From Theristus sp. LFF4_11 (lineage: Eukaryota > Nematoda > Chromadorea > Monhysterida > Xyalidae): DNA of 23,731 nucleotides. The notes under the pieces were generated by a model, which did no database searches, was not told the DNA's origin, and worked only from the letters and a program-made list of their open reading frames with translations. The stretch lies in assembly GCA_030248135.1 (NCBI GenBank), contig JASANC010001415.1:1-23731 (forward strand), given 5' to 3'. How positions within the stretch are numbered: position 1 is the first letter of the stretch; every line of letters starts with the position of its first letter. Positions 1 through 23,560 of this stretch are shown here, one piece after another. Position numbers and translations under genes: made by a program.

Positions 1-344
1 ATTATTATAGAACCAGAAAGGCGTTTTGACGCAACTGGCTGGTATTCCCAAATGTAACTAACCAGTCAAGTTTGGCATCAGTTTTAAACAACAAAAAAGC
101 AAAAAAAGGAGTGTTAGTAACTACAGTCGAACTCTAAATCAGCTGATTGGTTGGTGATCACGTGATGCATGTTTTGCGTGCTGGATGTGGAGGTGGAGTC
201 TGTCGTCCTACATAGAAAGCCTGCATCACATGATCACCAATCAATCGCCCGATTGTCTATAATTTAGAGTTCGACTGAACAGTGTAAACAATTTCGTTTT
301 GAAAGCACACCATCTCAAATGTGAAAAAAACCGTTCACTAACAG
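1..344. other. Upstream non-coding stretch, probably collagen intron
   Basis: No coding exon was recognised here. The stretch is AT-rich apart from the inverted-repeat element at 124-277. It ends in a possible splice acceptor (CTAACAG, ending at 344) directly before collagen-like coding sequence, so it is probably an intron or 5' flank of that collagen. The N-terminal part of the collagen is not visible in the window. Confidence 0.4.
124..277. mobile_element. MITE-like inverted-repeat element, copy 1
   Basis: The ends are inverted complements: CAGTCGAACTCTAAAT at 124-139 and ATTTAGAGTTCGACTG at 262-277. Inside them a second inverted segment pairs TGATTGGTTGGTGATCACGTG on the left with CATGATCACCAATCAATC-type sequence on the right. 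There is no ORF, and the total is about 154 bp. A second copy lies at about 19258-19405. This copy lacks the TATAG segment next to the left terminus that copy 2 keeps. No convincing target-site duplication was seen, so the superfamily is unassigned. Short length, terminal inverted repeats, no coding capacity and more than one copy fit a MITE. Confidence 0.75.
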
Positions 345-1030
345 GCCGACCAGGCGAGCTCCGGCTCACGCGCAACACCCGGCAGTCGCGGGCGGCCCGG
401 CAGCAACGGACGTCCCGGCCCGCGCGGGCCGCCCGGGCCGCCAGCGCGACGGAGTGCGACGCCCTACCTGCGCGGCGCCACGTCGGTCAATCGGGGCCAG
501 CTGGCCCGGCGGCGCACGAGGCAACCCGGGACGACCTGGAGGACCTGGTGGACCGGGCCGACCTGGTGAGCGAAAACCGACATTTGCATTTTGCTGCGAA
601 AAAATATTTTGGGAAATGCAGTGTGGCGACAACTGTAGAAATCTTGCAACAGTAGTTGTCTGGCTTTGTTGAAAAGCTTTCGATGATTTATTGCGTCATG
701 CTGAACAAAATCTTGTGATAATCTGTTTTCCGCAATTTCAGACAACGCTTCGCATTGCATTATGAATATTTCCAGCAGAAATTGCTTGCTCGTAGTGTAA
801 TCAATGTTGAGATGCTAAAAACCAACGAGTAAAACTTTGGAACAAAAAGAAAAACACTATATTGGAGACACATTGCAGGTAACGATGCGGACTACTGCCC
901 GTGTCCGATTCGACGTGACGGAGTGGGTGGCCGATTCAGCCTAAGTCCTCGTCAGCAGTACGCGCGACGCCGTGGTCTGCTGTTCCGGAAGCTTCTCGAG
1001 AAAAATAGAGTGATCTTGACTAGTTTTTGA
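345..1030 (+). CDS. Nematode cuticle collagen, 3' end, with broken reading frame
   Basis: Two exons are visible. Exon 345-565 encodes Gly-X-Y repeats; exon 879-1030 encodes the C-terminus and stops at TGA 1028-1030. The junction is phase 1 (G|GT) and gives PGNDADYCPCPIRR, the conserved end of nematode cuticle collagens, followed by an unusually long basic tail of about 35 residues. In the first exon the collagen pattern changes frame. GSRGRPGSNGRPGPRGPPGPP is read in one frame up to about 450, GQSGPAGPA in a second at about 485-510, and GNPGRPGGPGGPGRPG in a third at 520-565. Two single-base losses would explain this; a GRPGE start near 345 may imply a third shift. It is therefore either a decaying pseudogene or a GC-rich stretch with sequence errors. 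The product would be a structural protein of the extracellular cuticle. The N-terminus lies outside the window or was not found. Confidence 0.75.
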
Positions 1031-1447
1031 AAAGTTTCGAAAATGCCAACAAGACTTTTCGTGGTAGTTTGTTCTTTTTTGAAAAGATCAACTCACCAAC
1101 TTTGCCATGTCTTTTTCTAATATACATTCATCAACGCCGAGTTGAAAAAAATATGTCAAAAAAGCGTTCAACCGCGTTATCGGTACAGCTCTTTAAAAGA
1201 AAAAATTGAAACTTTATCATACAAATTGGAAAACTTTTCAAAGAAAGCGCCACTTTTGTACAGGCAACGAATGTAAGCTGCAACAGCAACACAGGCAGTG
1301 CAGAACGAAAAAGCACAAATCTCGCTATTACGTCGTATTTTAAACTAAAAATGCGTAAAATGTAACAGTGAAAAAACCGGAATTTCGATATAATCGAGAA
1401 ACAAAAAATCGACATGAGTCAAAAGACGCCATAACGCTTCTCCGTAG
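1031..1447. other. Convergent intergenic gap between collagen and protease 3' ends
   Basis: AT-rich sequence lies between the collagen stop and the possible last protease exon. On the minus strand a pyrimidine-rich splice-acceptor-like tract precedes TTGCAG near 1280, followed by an open frame reading AYIRCLYKSGAFF. It has no family match I can recognise, so I do not call it an exon. Confidence 0.4.
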
Positions 1448-14455
<13,008 letters not shown>

Positions 14456-17400
14456 CTTTTACTGAAGCTTCATCAGCATTGCATGTTTTTGTTTGATTTC
14501 ACGTCATTGTAATTTTGTTGAAAATAAAATGCAAGTGATTTTCATTCACATATGAACATCATGTGCATTCATGGGATTCCCGGTTTACTGGAAAACTGAA
14601 AAAAAAACTGTTTGATGATGCTTTTTTGACCGAAAGAAAAACCTGGTACACAATGTGCTGGAAGACTTGTCTCGACAAATCAAAACATCCGTATAAGCTG
14701 TAACATTTTTTCGAACCGTTACTGTTTTGCATTAAGATCAATCTCAAATATTTATAAAAACACTCGTTTGTATGCAGTCGATTTGTAATAACATTTGTGC
14801 CAATTTTTTGATGAACGAGGTTTTTTCTCAGACAGCAAAACCTGAGCACTTGTAGGTCATTGAATATAAAATGCAGAAAAAACGCCACTTAAACCAAAAA
14901 TGAAACAACTTTGGACAAGAAGCTTACAAATGGTTCGGTGGTTTATCAGAAAACACACAGCGGACACCCGCGTGAAAAGCAAACCAGAAGCCGCACACCA
15001 TCAGCAGCGCAGCCAGCCACCCTAAAGTGCCGGGCCACGTGTTTGTGTTTGAGATTATCGCTCATAACGGACTCAGAAAAACTCCAATACAACAGCAAAA
15101 TTGCGATATCAATAAAAATTACACATAATTGAGCGCAACAACATCAGTCCACAAAAAAAACGTGAACTGCGTCCAAATGAAATAAATCGCCTTCCATCAC
15201 GTATTGTCTAGCGCATTTTTTCCACTGATACACAACACGAGGTGTCATAGCTGGGTGTTCCATTGTGGCAGTGTCTTTTTATCAATTATAATATTAAAAA
15301 ATATGTAGCATAAAAATGATAGTTATCTATCAGAACAGTTTTTGTTTCGGGGAGCAGATTAAAAAAACCTAAACCGGCGGCGTTGTAGCTTACGATTTGT
15401 AAGCGCATTAAAATTGTTGCAAGCTATATCAAAAGCGCATGTTTCAATTTGTTATAGCGCTTACGACAATAATGCTTCTCACGTGATGCTGATAAGGAGT
15501 GCAAAAAATCTAAAATTCCAAAAATTCGTTTTTGAAACCAAACCATTCAATCAACTCACGAATTCTCATTTCAGTTTTTCGGAGCCACAGTGGTGTTCTC
15601 ATGGCACTTTTTTGAAACAACCATTTCAATAACAACTGCTGCGCGCAAAATGCGATAAAAATGAATTATACAATGTTTTTTTTAAAGTTTTTTCTGTATC
15701 GGATTCGACGTTAAACGTGAGAAACGAAAATCACCAACAATTTAATATATGAAAACGGCGTCCCCTTTCCCCTTTTTCCCCACACGATATGTTTTGTTTG
15801 AATCAATTGACGCGCTCCCAGTTTTCAACTTATAAGATTAACGATGGCAGCATTTCACGGTTTCAATTTCAGAAATACACCAAACTTTGAAAATTTTCAA
15901 TAAAACTGAACATTTTCGACAAAACACTAAAAAAAGGACACAATAAAAAATGACTAAACCGAACAAAAAGCAGACAAACAAGCAAGCAAATACCAAAACG
16001 GGAGAAATAAATCGGGTATTATCTATTCGTACGAAGGAGGCGAAATAATGTTGAATGATGTGTGGAAAAGCCGCACACTGAAAAAATGTTTCGCGCCAGA
16101 ACGTAGTTCGAATATGAATTAAAATAAATTTTGTTTAGTGAGAAAAGATTGACTGGTTTTTTTCTCAATTGCTTGCACAAATCTGTCGTCAGAATACGTT
16201 TAGTTGTGCTGATTTCAAATTGCCGCGCAGCCATGAAACATTTTCTCTATCTGTGCGTGCAAACGCATATTGGGTCACGTTTAATAAGAAAGATAATAGC
16301 AGAGAACTGAGTCTTACGAAACTGAGATCTAGAGAACTGAACGGATAACTGGTCACCAAAGAATGCGTGTTCCGCAAAACACATTTTATTATGTTTTTAA
16401 AATTAATGATTTCGAGTATTCGGACGGTTTATTCTTTTATCTTCATTTTGTTTTATCTTTGCGATCGCCGTTCCAAACCCTGTCCCTTGTTTCCTTTAGA
16501 AACGCTGTTTGTGTCGTCAATTATCAATTTTCTCGTTCGTCCGCTGAGCCGACAGAACAAAAAGGAGCAGTTGAAAAAAATAATAACAAATCGAAGCCGT
16601 GCATAACGACAACCCAAAATGTCTGCACCATCCGTAAAAAGTTTGCTTCTGAAAACTTTGAAAAACTTTATTCCAATACATATTTTTTCTGAAGCAGATT
16701 TGACAATTTGTTTATGAAAGCTTTAAAAACAGCACTTAATTCCGAGAAAAATTAAAAAAAAAGAAATTTTTGTTTGTGTCTGTCAGTTCATCAACATTAC
16801 CTGTTATAACGATTTGCGCGTGGAATCATCGAATCTGCAATTATTTAGCAACAGAAAACCTTATTTTAGTTATAAAATCAAAATGATTTAAAAAAGAATC
16901 TGAAACATTTTTAAAAATAACTAAAAATATCGCAGAGCTGAGCAACAGCGGTAAAGAAAAATTCACGCGCCAGAAGAATAATCTGTGGGACTCAGTTCTC
17001 CGCTTTGGCGCACGCGTGAGACTGAGTTATCCCGTCCTCAGTTCTCCAGTCTTTATATCTACAACTGACAATTTTGCTTGCAACACGTTTTTTCATTATT
17101 TCCAAACGATACAACAGTTCCATTTACACTGAATGAAATTTTAGCATGTCTAATCAGATCAGCGGACGAACGGAAGAAAAAACTTAAAAAAAAATAAAAT
17201 CTATTCCCGAAACAACAATAACACAATAAAAAATGAGCATTTGTAAACAAATCCAACTTAAACCCCTTGCTAAAATTGTCCGAGATTCACAAATTACAAA
17301 ACGTGCAAATAAATCTTGAGAACAAAGGCATTATTTTAAAATAACGACACAAAAAAGCAAAAACGCAACAGTAGTTTGGCAATGATCGGTCATTTCAAAG

Positions 17401-18287
17401 AAGAGCACGCCGGTTACTGTATCAGTTTGACAAAGTGCAAGTGCTTAACTATGAGGCGTGTACTGTTGACGAAAAAAGAACTTCGAAATCACCCAGAAAA
17501 TCTCGTTCCGAAACAATAAAAAACTACACCGACAGACGATGAATGAAAAAACCAGTATAGTGAAATAAAAAGTCGAGCGTAAAAGTGCAAAAAAGTTCCG
17601 ATTAATGTGCCAAGTTGCAACAATTCAACAGCGAAAACACTAATGGGGATGGGTGAGCACTTGAGAACTCTTGTTGATATAAGCCACTTGAACGTACAAA
17701 TAATGATAATCGTTCTGTCTGGTTTGATGAGCTGCTCAGATTTGTTTAAAAAAACGACTAGAATTATTACAGCTGTTTTTCGTTGTGATTTAGATTCAGC
17801 TCATCCAATGAAGCAGCGGTCCAAGCAAAAACTGCAGACCAATTCGAAATTGGATTGAATTGCGCAATAAAAAAGCTTCAAAACACCCAGGTTGTATCGC
17901 CGTCTTGTCACTTGTTTTCGCTCCAACTGAAACGGTTTTAAAAATCGTTTTTTTTGTTAAAGTTTATTGAATGCACAATCACATTCATTGTTTTTCTGAC
18001 AACGCGAAAATAATTCCCTCCTAAATCACCACTCGTCTGTCAGCATTTTTCTGAGTCCAATTGGCAAAAAGCAAGAGAACACGGACAGCAAGCAACACGC
18101 ACACGGATGGAAAACGTCTCTCAATGCATGCCATCTCACATGATGTGCGAACACTTGAGACCCAGCACTTCACTGATTGTCATGATTGCTATATGGTTGT
18201 GACAACCTCAGAATGACATAGTTCAGCGTTCAAAATGTCGTTATTGTGTGCGTACACACACCTGAAGAATAGATACACCCTGAAAGT
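14456..18287. other. Gene-poor AT-rich stretch upstream of the protease
   Basis: No family-supported gene was seen on either strand in 3.8 kb. Two features stand out. A GC-rich island at about 14967-15042 reads, on the minus strand, GWLAALLMVCGFWFAFHAG, a hydrophobic signal-like or membrane segment; it could be an upstream exon of the protease or of an unseen gene. At about 16300-16355 and 16985-17050 the decamer GAGAACTGAG and its relatives occur in opposite orientation, suggesting the arms of a degenerate inverted-repeat element. Open frames such as 16363-16692 look like chance in AT-rich DNA. Confidence 0.55.
16300..17050. repeat. Possible degenerate inverted-repeat element
   Basis: The left arm (about 16300-16355) contains GAGAACTGAGTC and GAGAACTGAACGGATAACTGG. 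The right arm (about 16985-17050), read in reverse complement, contains GAGAACTGAGGACGGGATAACT and GAGAACTGAGTCC. About 630 bp of AT-rich sequence without coding potential separates them. The arms are imperfect and no target duplication was seen. Confidence 0.45.
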
Positions 18288-19818
18288 ATGCGATTCTCTG
18301 TGTTAATTTTCCACTTACTGAACGGTGCATTGGTTTGGCTGGACGGTTTTGCGCCGGCGGTTTCGGCCGAAAGAAGCGGCCGACGCCAATCGTTCTCACC
18401 GTCGTGCATCGTCGAGGCACAGCGGATTCTGGTTGGCGTCGCCATGAGCGTCATTGAGCATGTGGACACGTTGGCCGACTGCGCTGCGCAATGCGAAAAT
18501 GCACCGTTGTGCAGGTACATACGTGTTGAGGGGCGTTTCAGTGACCACCTAGCTCCAAGTGTTTCAACATAGCTATGCGTCATCTTGAACACTGCTTCAT
18601 GAATGCCGCTTTAACAGAAAAAATCATTCAAATATGGTAAAGTTCTTTCTGAAGGACGTTTCAGCAGTTCAGCAGTAGAGGGAACAGCGTGCGATCAGCT
18701 TTGTTCCTTGCGTCCAGCACTGAATGTTTTCTAAAAATCAGCAGCAAACGTTTGCACTGAAATCAAAATTTGAAAAAAACCGTTGCAACGCGACACCGCT
18801 TTCAGATCAGGTATATACTACATTGAATACAACGAATGCATATTGAACGAAGCGACGAAAACCAGTCGACCAGACTTGTACTCAATCGAAATCGATGACA
18901 CCGTGATCTACTTTGAGCACTGCCGATTCAATGATCTAACACTTGGCCCGACAACCACCGCTCGTACGACGACACCCAAGACAACAGCACTGACGACAGA
19001 AACGTCGACGACACTTTTAACAACTTTGACAAGCACTGCTATGGAACAGACAAGTGAAACAGCGAACACGACGACTGCGATACCCGTGAACGGGTCGAAA
19101 TCGAGCTGCACTCGACGGCAGGGAGCACGATTCACGAGTGAACCAATCATCGAAATTCAACACGAACTCTTGACATTGGACCAGTGCATCCGCGAATGCG
19201 TTCGAACGCTCGACTGCAAGTCTGTTCGTTTTTCAAAGCAGTTGAGTGTTTGGGAATCATCGAACTGTAAATTATAGGAAGCAGCTGATTGGTTGGTGAT
19301 CACGTGATGCATGCTTCCTGTACCAACCGAACTCCGCCCTTACAGCAATTTCTGCACAGAAAGCATGTAACTTGATCACTTGCCTATAATTTAGAGTTGT
19401 GATTGTATTTTGTATTTTTTAAAAAATATTCACTACGAAACTGTTTTTTTCTCAAAGATCCGGTCAATACATGAATAATCTGTCGGGAATACCAAAAGAT
19501 CGAATGTGCGTCTTATTCAATCACACGAAATCAGCGATTTCTGATCAGCGCGTCTTTCTGCACACTGGCAACATGGACGAAGTGTATTTCGAGGTCAGAC
19601 GATCCAGAACGCTTCTGGAAATGAACAACTAAAGCTTGCTAATTTACATATCTTCAGAACTGCACTGCCGCAGACACGTCTGCCCACCGAATCGACCCAT
19701 CCGCGTGTTTCGTGGAACCAAATCGAGTGCTTTTATCGCAAGTGGTCACTCGTGAGACGTTGACTACTGAATCGATCGAATTGTGCATGACTGAGTGCAC
19801 ACTGCGATACTGGTGCAA
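18288..19818 (+). CDS. Secreted PAN/Apple-domain protein with mucin-like linker, 5' part
   Basis: Exons: 18288-18514, 18806-19219, 19458-19593 and 19658-19818. The protein starts MRFSVLIFHLLNGALVWLDG, a signal peptide ending near AVSA. PAN domain 1 (SCIVEAQRI...CAAQCENAPLCR-SGIYYIEYNECIL) is followed by a Thr-rich linker (TTTARTTTPKTTALTTETST), probably O-glycosylated. PAN domain 2 (SCTRRQGARF...CIRECVRTLDCK-SGQYMNN...MCVLF) and the first half of PAN 3 (ACFVEPNRV...LCMTECTLRYWCK) follow. Each PAN domain is cut by a phase-2 intron straight after the Cys-Arg/Lys, which supports these donors over the longer open frame that reads into the repeat at 19261. The second half of PAN 3 and any C-terminal domain (nematode relatives often carry a ZP domain) are not seen; a Helitron occupies the intron after 19818. 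A role in cuticle or apical matrix is inferred. Confidence 0.86.
19258..19405. mobile_element. MITE-like inverted-repeat element, copy 2, in a PAN-gene intron
   Basis: The left arm (CGAACTGTAAATTATAG, then GCAGCTGATTGGTTGGTGATCACGTGATGCATG) and the right arm (AGAAAGCATGTAACTTGATCAC to CTATAATTTAGAGTT) match copy 1 at 124-277 and pair with each other. The element starts about 40 bp after the proposed donor at 19220. Reading through the unspliced intron would end at a TAA inside the left arm. Confidence 0.75.
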
Positions 19819-20350
19819 GTGAGCGCGAGTGCCTTTGAATTGGACTAGCAGTTGACCCGTGCCTACGGCCCGGGTAAGAAATGTTTGCGATTTTTTTAAC
19901 AGCAATGTGCACCCGCAGATTTATCGACATTTATTTGCTTCTGTTTTCCTGGAACGGGAAACGTGTTGGTTTTTAAACCAAGGCTTTCATGCGTTTAATT
20001 TCGTTGATACTGTTTATTGTTTGCGGCAAGCGTTCCGCTTTTTTTAGCTCGAGAACCCGCTCGATTTTTAAAAGTGCTTTTCAAACGTTTCAAATGTTTG
20101 TTTTCAAGCTTTTCGATTCGGTGTCCATTTTATGTCAAAAATGATTTTTTTATAACTCTGTTTCGCTGATTTTGCAGTCGCTGAGATTTTTTCTAAATTA
20201 ATTGAATTTGCTGCTCCCGTTTGTTCTCGGTTAGTTAAGTTGCACTCGATCAAAGGCAAGTCGTTCCCGTTAAATTTTTTCTGATTGACTGAAATTGTCC
20301 AAACGTGACTTGATTGTTTGACATATTCATTTTGTAAAGTCGCTAAGTTT

Positions 20351-20386
20351 GACACAAAGAGGCTTTCTTTAAATCCTCTTTGTGTC
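20351..20386. repeat. Perfect 12-bp stem hairpin inside the Helitron
   Basis: GACACAAAGAGG (20351-20362) and CCTCTTTGTGTC (20375-20386) are exact inverted complements around a 12-base loop. A T-rich stretch follows. Its function is unknown. Confidence 0.8.
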
Positions 20387-21079
20387 GCTATCTTTTAATT
20401 TACAGAACTGACCGGAATCGATACCCGTTTATTTGCACAATCCCATTTGTGTTTTTTCTAGTAAGCCCGCTTTTTCACTAATTTGTTTTTTTTAAACAAT
20501 ATGATTTTAGTTTCTGCTGTTGCAAATTTGTGTTCACCACAATTTTGCTTTTTGAAAGTCCCAGAATTTTAGTTAAAATCTTGTAAAAACTGCTGTTTGT
20601 TTTGTGCTCTCACAATCGATCTTCATGACCTGTTTCATTTTGCTTTGATCGAATGTTCCGCATCAACGTTACCCGTGTATTTGGTTCAGAAACAAAATGG
20701 GATTCAATTATCATTCGCAGGAAAACCACTTTTGTGTGATCAATAGCCGATTTCGTTTCTGTTGGTTTTTCAAAGTCGCAAATTCGTTTGATTGGTTATT
20801 GCGAGACCCATTTTTCCGATTCTTGCTATCGATCATAATCGGATGTGCCGTCCATTCTGTGAGATAATGGCTTCTTTGGAGCAATTCGTTCCCGCACATT
20901 ATAATTTTTACATCACCATCAACCAACCTGCCCATTGCGACGGAACGTTGATGACAGAACTGAATGAATCATGATGACTCGTTGTTGAAAACCGAAGGAG
21001 AGAAAATGATTCGTATAGAAATATTCTTGAAAAGTGATAGCAACATTTTGATTTCGCTACCTTAAATAGCAAAAAGTTG

Positions 21080-21107
21080 GACAGACAGACAGACAGACAG
21101 ACAGACA
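21080..21107 (+). repeat. (GACA)n microsatellite at the Helitron 5' end
   Basis: About six or seven GACA units run up to ACAAAG, within 30 bp of the Helitron 5' terminus at 21130. Such a tetranucleotide run near the terminus is internal to the element rather than host sequence. Confidence 0.9.
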
Positions 21108-21130
21108 AAGTATTATTTTAGTATTATAGA

Positions 21131-21637
21131 TTTGTAAAAAACCTTTTTTGAATGAAAAATGTGGCTGTGGGTTAGGATGGTTAAAAAAACGGTTTTTCTT
21201 GCCAGGAAAAACCGGTTTCATTTCTAAATTTTCTCAGCATCCAATTTTGAGAACTTGGTTTTCGGAACCAATCAGAAATACAGTTGATATTAATATTAGT
21301 GTTTTTACGAAGAGTGAAGTTCAATTTGAGTTTCACACAGTTTTTTTTTCGAGTTTTACAAAATCATGCGGATGCGCGAGCGAGCGTCAGCGAGCGGACA
21401 GCGCATCACGCATTATATGAGCCGTTATCCTCTCGCGCGCGTTTTTCAAATTTGCTCGCTTCCTCCAGCGAGCATAGTATAAGCCACAAACTTGGTTCTG
21501 TGCACACGAAACGAACATCCAAAGTTGTGCTTGGAGCCGCGAAAAAATTTTTATCCGACTACTTTTCATACGCTGTAGACACGAAAAACCTATTCTGAAA
21601 ACAGTGTTACTTATTTTTCTATCTCTTTTTTTTTCTG
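21131..21637. other. Inter-element spacer
   Basis: No gene was seen. It contains a hairpin (GGTTTTTC-TTGCCAG-GAAAAACC, near 21190-21212) and dispersed repeat copy B. No exon completing the third PAN domain was recognised. Confidence 0.5.
21364..21492 (-). repeat. Dispersed repeat copy B
   Basis: This is the reverse complement of the repeat at 1515-1643; see that entry for the shared open frame. It differs by scattered substitutions and one extra base in the GC-rich part. It sits between the Helitron and the foldback-like element. Confidence 0.75.
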
Positions 21638-21652
21638 GTATGTAATCAACAT

Positions 21653-22228
21653 GTGTTCGCGCTTTCAGTTTTTACCTGCGACACGTTCACAGTCTAGCAA
21701 GAATGTTTCCTGGGGTAATTTCATCCGTAGATTTAGAAAAATGGGTTAATTTTTTGCCCCGACCACTTTTTTGGGTAAAAATTTGGGCATTTTTAAAAGT
21801 TCGCAGCGTTTTCACCGGGTTTCAAGTGTTCGCCCTTTCAATTTTTAGCTGGGACACTTTCACAGTTGAAGAAAAATGTTTCCTAGGGTAATTTCATCCG
21901 TAGATTTGGAAAAATGAGTTAATTTTTTGCCCCGACCCCCTTTTGGGGTAAAAATTGGGCTTTTTTGAAAGTTCGCAGGGTTGTCACCTGGTTTTAAGTG
22001 TTCGCCCTTTCAATTTTTAGCTGGGACACTTTCACAGTTGAACAAGAATTTTTCCTCGGGTAAATTCATCCGTAGATTCTGAAAATTTAGTTTATTTTTT
22101 GCCCGGGCATTTTTTGGGTCAAAATTGTGCATTTTTTGAAAATTCGTAGCATTTTGACTGGGTATCATTTTTTCAGTCTTACAAATTTTGTCTGAGCTAC
22201 GAAAAATAGCAGAAATGTTTAGTCCGTA
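21653..22228 (+). repeat. 172-bp tandem repeat, about three diverging copies
   Basis: Units start GTGTTCGC at 21653, 21826 and 21998 (periods 173 and 172), followed by a degraded fourth copy from about 22168. Each includes TTTCATCCGTAGATT-type and TTTTTTGCCC-type segments. Divergence grows inward from the terminus: the outermost unit is the one that matches the right inverted arm. Confidence 0.88.
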
Positions 22229-23560
22229 GGAATTCAATGCGCTGATCATGGATTTTGGGTTAGTTTTCTTACGTGAGCAACTCTAGACGCTAAATCGTGA
22301 CGATTTCGGGCGAATCGGCCGTGGAAGTTGGCGAAATCGGTCCAGAAACGAAAAACAAGAAAAGGGTGTTTTCCAGGGTAATTCAATGCGCTGATCACGA
22401 ATTTTGGGTTAGTTTTCTTACGCGAGCAACTCTAGATGCTGAATCGTGACGATTTCGGGCGAATCGGCCGTGGAAATTGGCGAAATCGGTCCAGAAACGA
22501 AAAACAAGAAAAGGCTGTTTTCCAGGGTAATTCAATGCGCTGATCACGAATTTTGGGTTAGTTTTCTTACGTGAGCAACTCTAGATGCTGAATCGTGACG
22601 ATTTCGGGCGAATCGGCCGTGGAAGTTGGCGAAATCGGTCCAGAAACGAAAAACAAGAAAAGGCTGTTTTCCAGGGTAATTTAATGCGCTGATCAGGAAT
22701 TTTGGGTTAGTTTTCTTACGTGAGTAACTCTAGATGCTGAATCGTGACGATTTCGGGCGAATCGGCCGTGGAAGTTGGCGAAATCGGTCCAGAAACGAAA
22801 AACAAGAAAAGGGTGTTTTCCAGGGTATTTCAATGCGCTTATAACAAAATTTGGGTTAGTTTTCTTACGTGAGCAACTCTAGACGCTGAATCGTGACGAT
22901 TTCGGGCGAATCGGCCGTGGAAGTTGGCGAAATCGGTCCAGAAACAAAAAACAAGAAAAGGGTGTTTTCCAGGGTAATTCAATGCGCTGATCACGGATTT
23001 TGGGTTAGTTTTCTTACGTGAGCAACTCTAGATGCTGAATCGTGACGATTTCGGGCGAATCGGCCGTGGAAGTTGGCGAAATCGGTCCAGAAACGAAAAA
23101 CAAGAAAAGGGTGTTTTCCAGGGTAATTCAATGCGCTGATCACGGATTTTGGGTTAGTTTTCTTACGTGAGCAACTCTAGACGCTAAATCGTGACGATTT
23201 CGGGCGAATCGGCCGTGGAAGTTGGCGAAATCGGTCCAGAAACGAAAAACAAGAAAAGGGTGTTTTCCAGGGTAATTCAATGCGCTGATCACGAATTTTG
23301 GGTTAGTTTTCTTACGCGAGCAACTCTAGATGCTGAATCGTGACGATTTCGGGCGAATCGGCCGTGGAAATTGGCGAAATCGGTCCAGAAACGAAAAACA
23401 AGAAAAGGCTGTTTTCCAGGGTAATTCAATGCGCTGATCACGAATTTTGGGTTAGTTTTCTTACGTGAGCAACTCTAGATGCTGAATCGTGACGATTTCG
23501 GGCGAATCGGCCGTGGAAGTTGGCGAAATCGGTCCAGAAACGAAAAACAAGAAAAGGCTG
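22229..23560 (+). repeat. 149-bp satellite, about nine copies with higher-order structure
   Basis: The word CCAGGG recurs at 22373, 22522, 22671, 22820, 22969, 23118, 23267 and 23416, exactly 149 bp apart each time, with a partial first unit from 22229. Units are nearly identical. Diagnostic variants (CACGGATT or CACGAATT, ACGTGAG or ACGCGAG, GACGCTAAAT or GATGCTGAAT, GGAAGTTGG or GGAAATTGG, GGGTG or GGCTG) show that units 7-9 repeat units 1-3, an 894-bp period of six units. The last unit stops at AAGGCTG where the right inverted arm begins. Confidence 0.95.

Larger units (their letters stand above)
19845..21130 (-). mobile_element. Non-autonomous Helitron in a PAN-gene intron
   Basis: Read on the minus strand, the element starts TCTATAATACTAAAATAATA after a host A, followed by a (GTCT)n run. 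It ends with a GC-rich inverted repeat (CCCGGGCCGTAGGCACGGG), ten bases, then CTAG and a host T. A|TC...hairpin...CTAG|T is the Helitron signature, with insertion between A and T and no target duplication. The 1286 bp contain no Rep/helicase frame, so it is non-autonomous. It begins 26 bp after the donor at 19819 of PAN exon 4, in antisense orientation to the gene. Confidence 0.78.

Noticed and set aside
16363..16692. 109-aa ORF in the gene-poor region
   Set aside because: AT-rich composition, no domain likeness, and no splice or codon evidence.
19220..19277. Extension of PAN exon 2 to the TAA at 19275-19277
   Set aside because: The extension enters the MITE-like element, and the phase-2 donor at 19220 gives the same module structure as the other PAN domains.
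22229..23560. CRISPR array
   Set aside because: Repeats are 149 bp, contiguous and without unique spacers, in a eukaryotic genome; this is a satellite.
22229..23560. Centromere-type protein-binding box in the satellite
   Set aside because: A CENP-B-like pattern was looked for; the unit has only a partial match, lacking the second conserved half.
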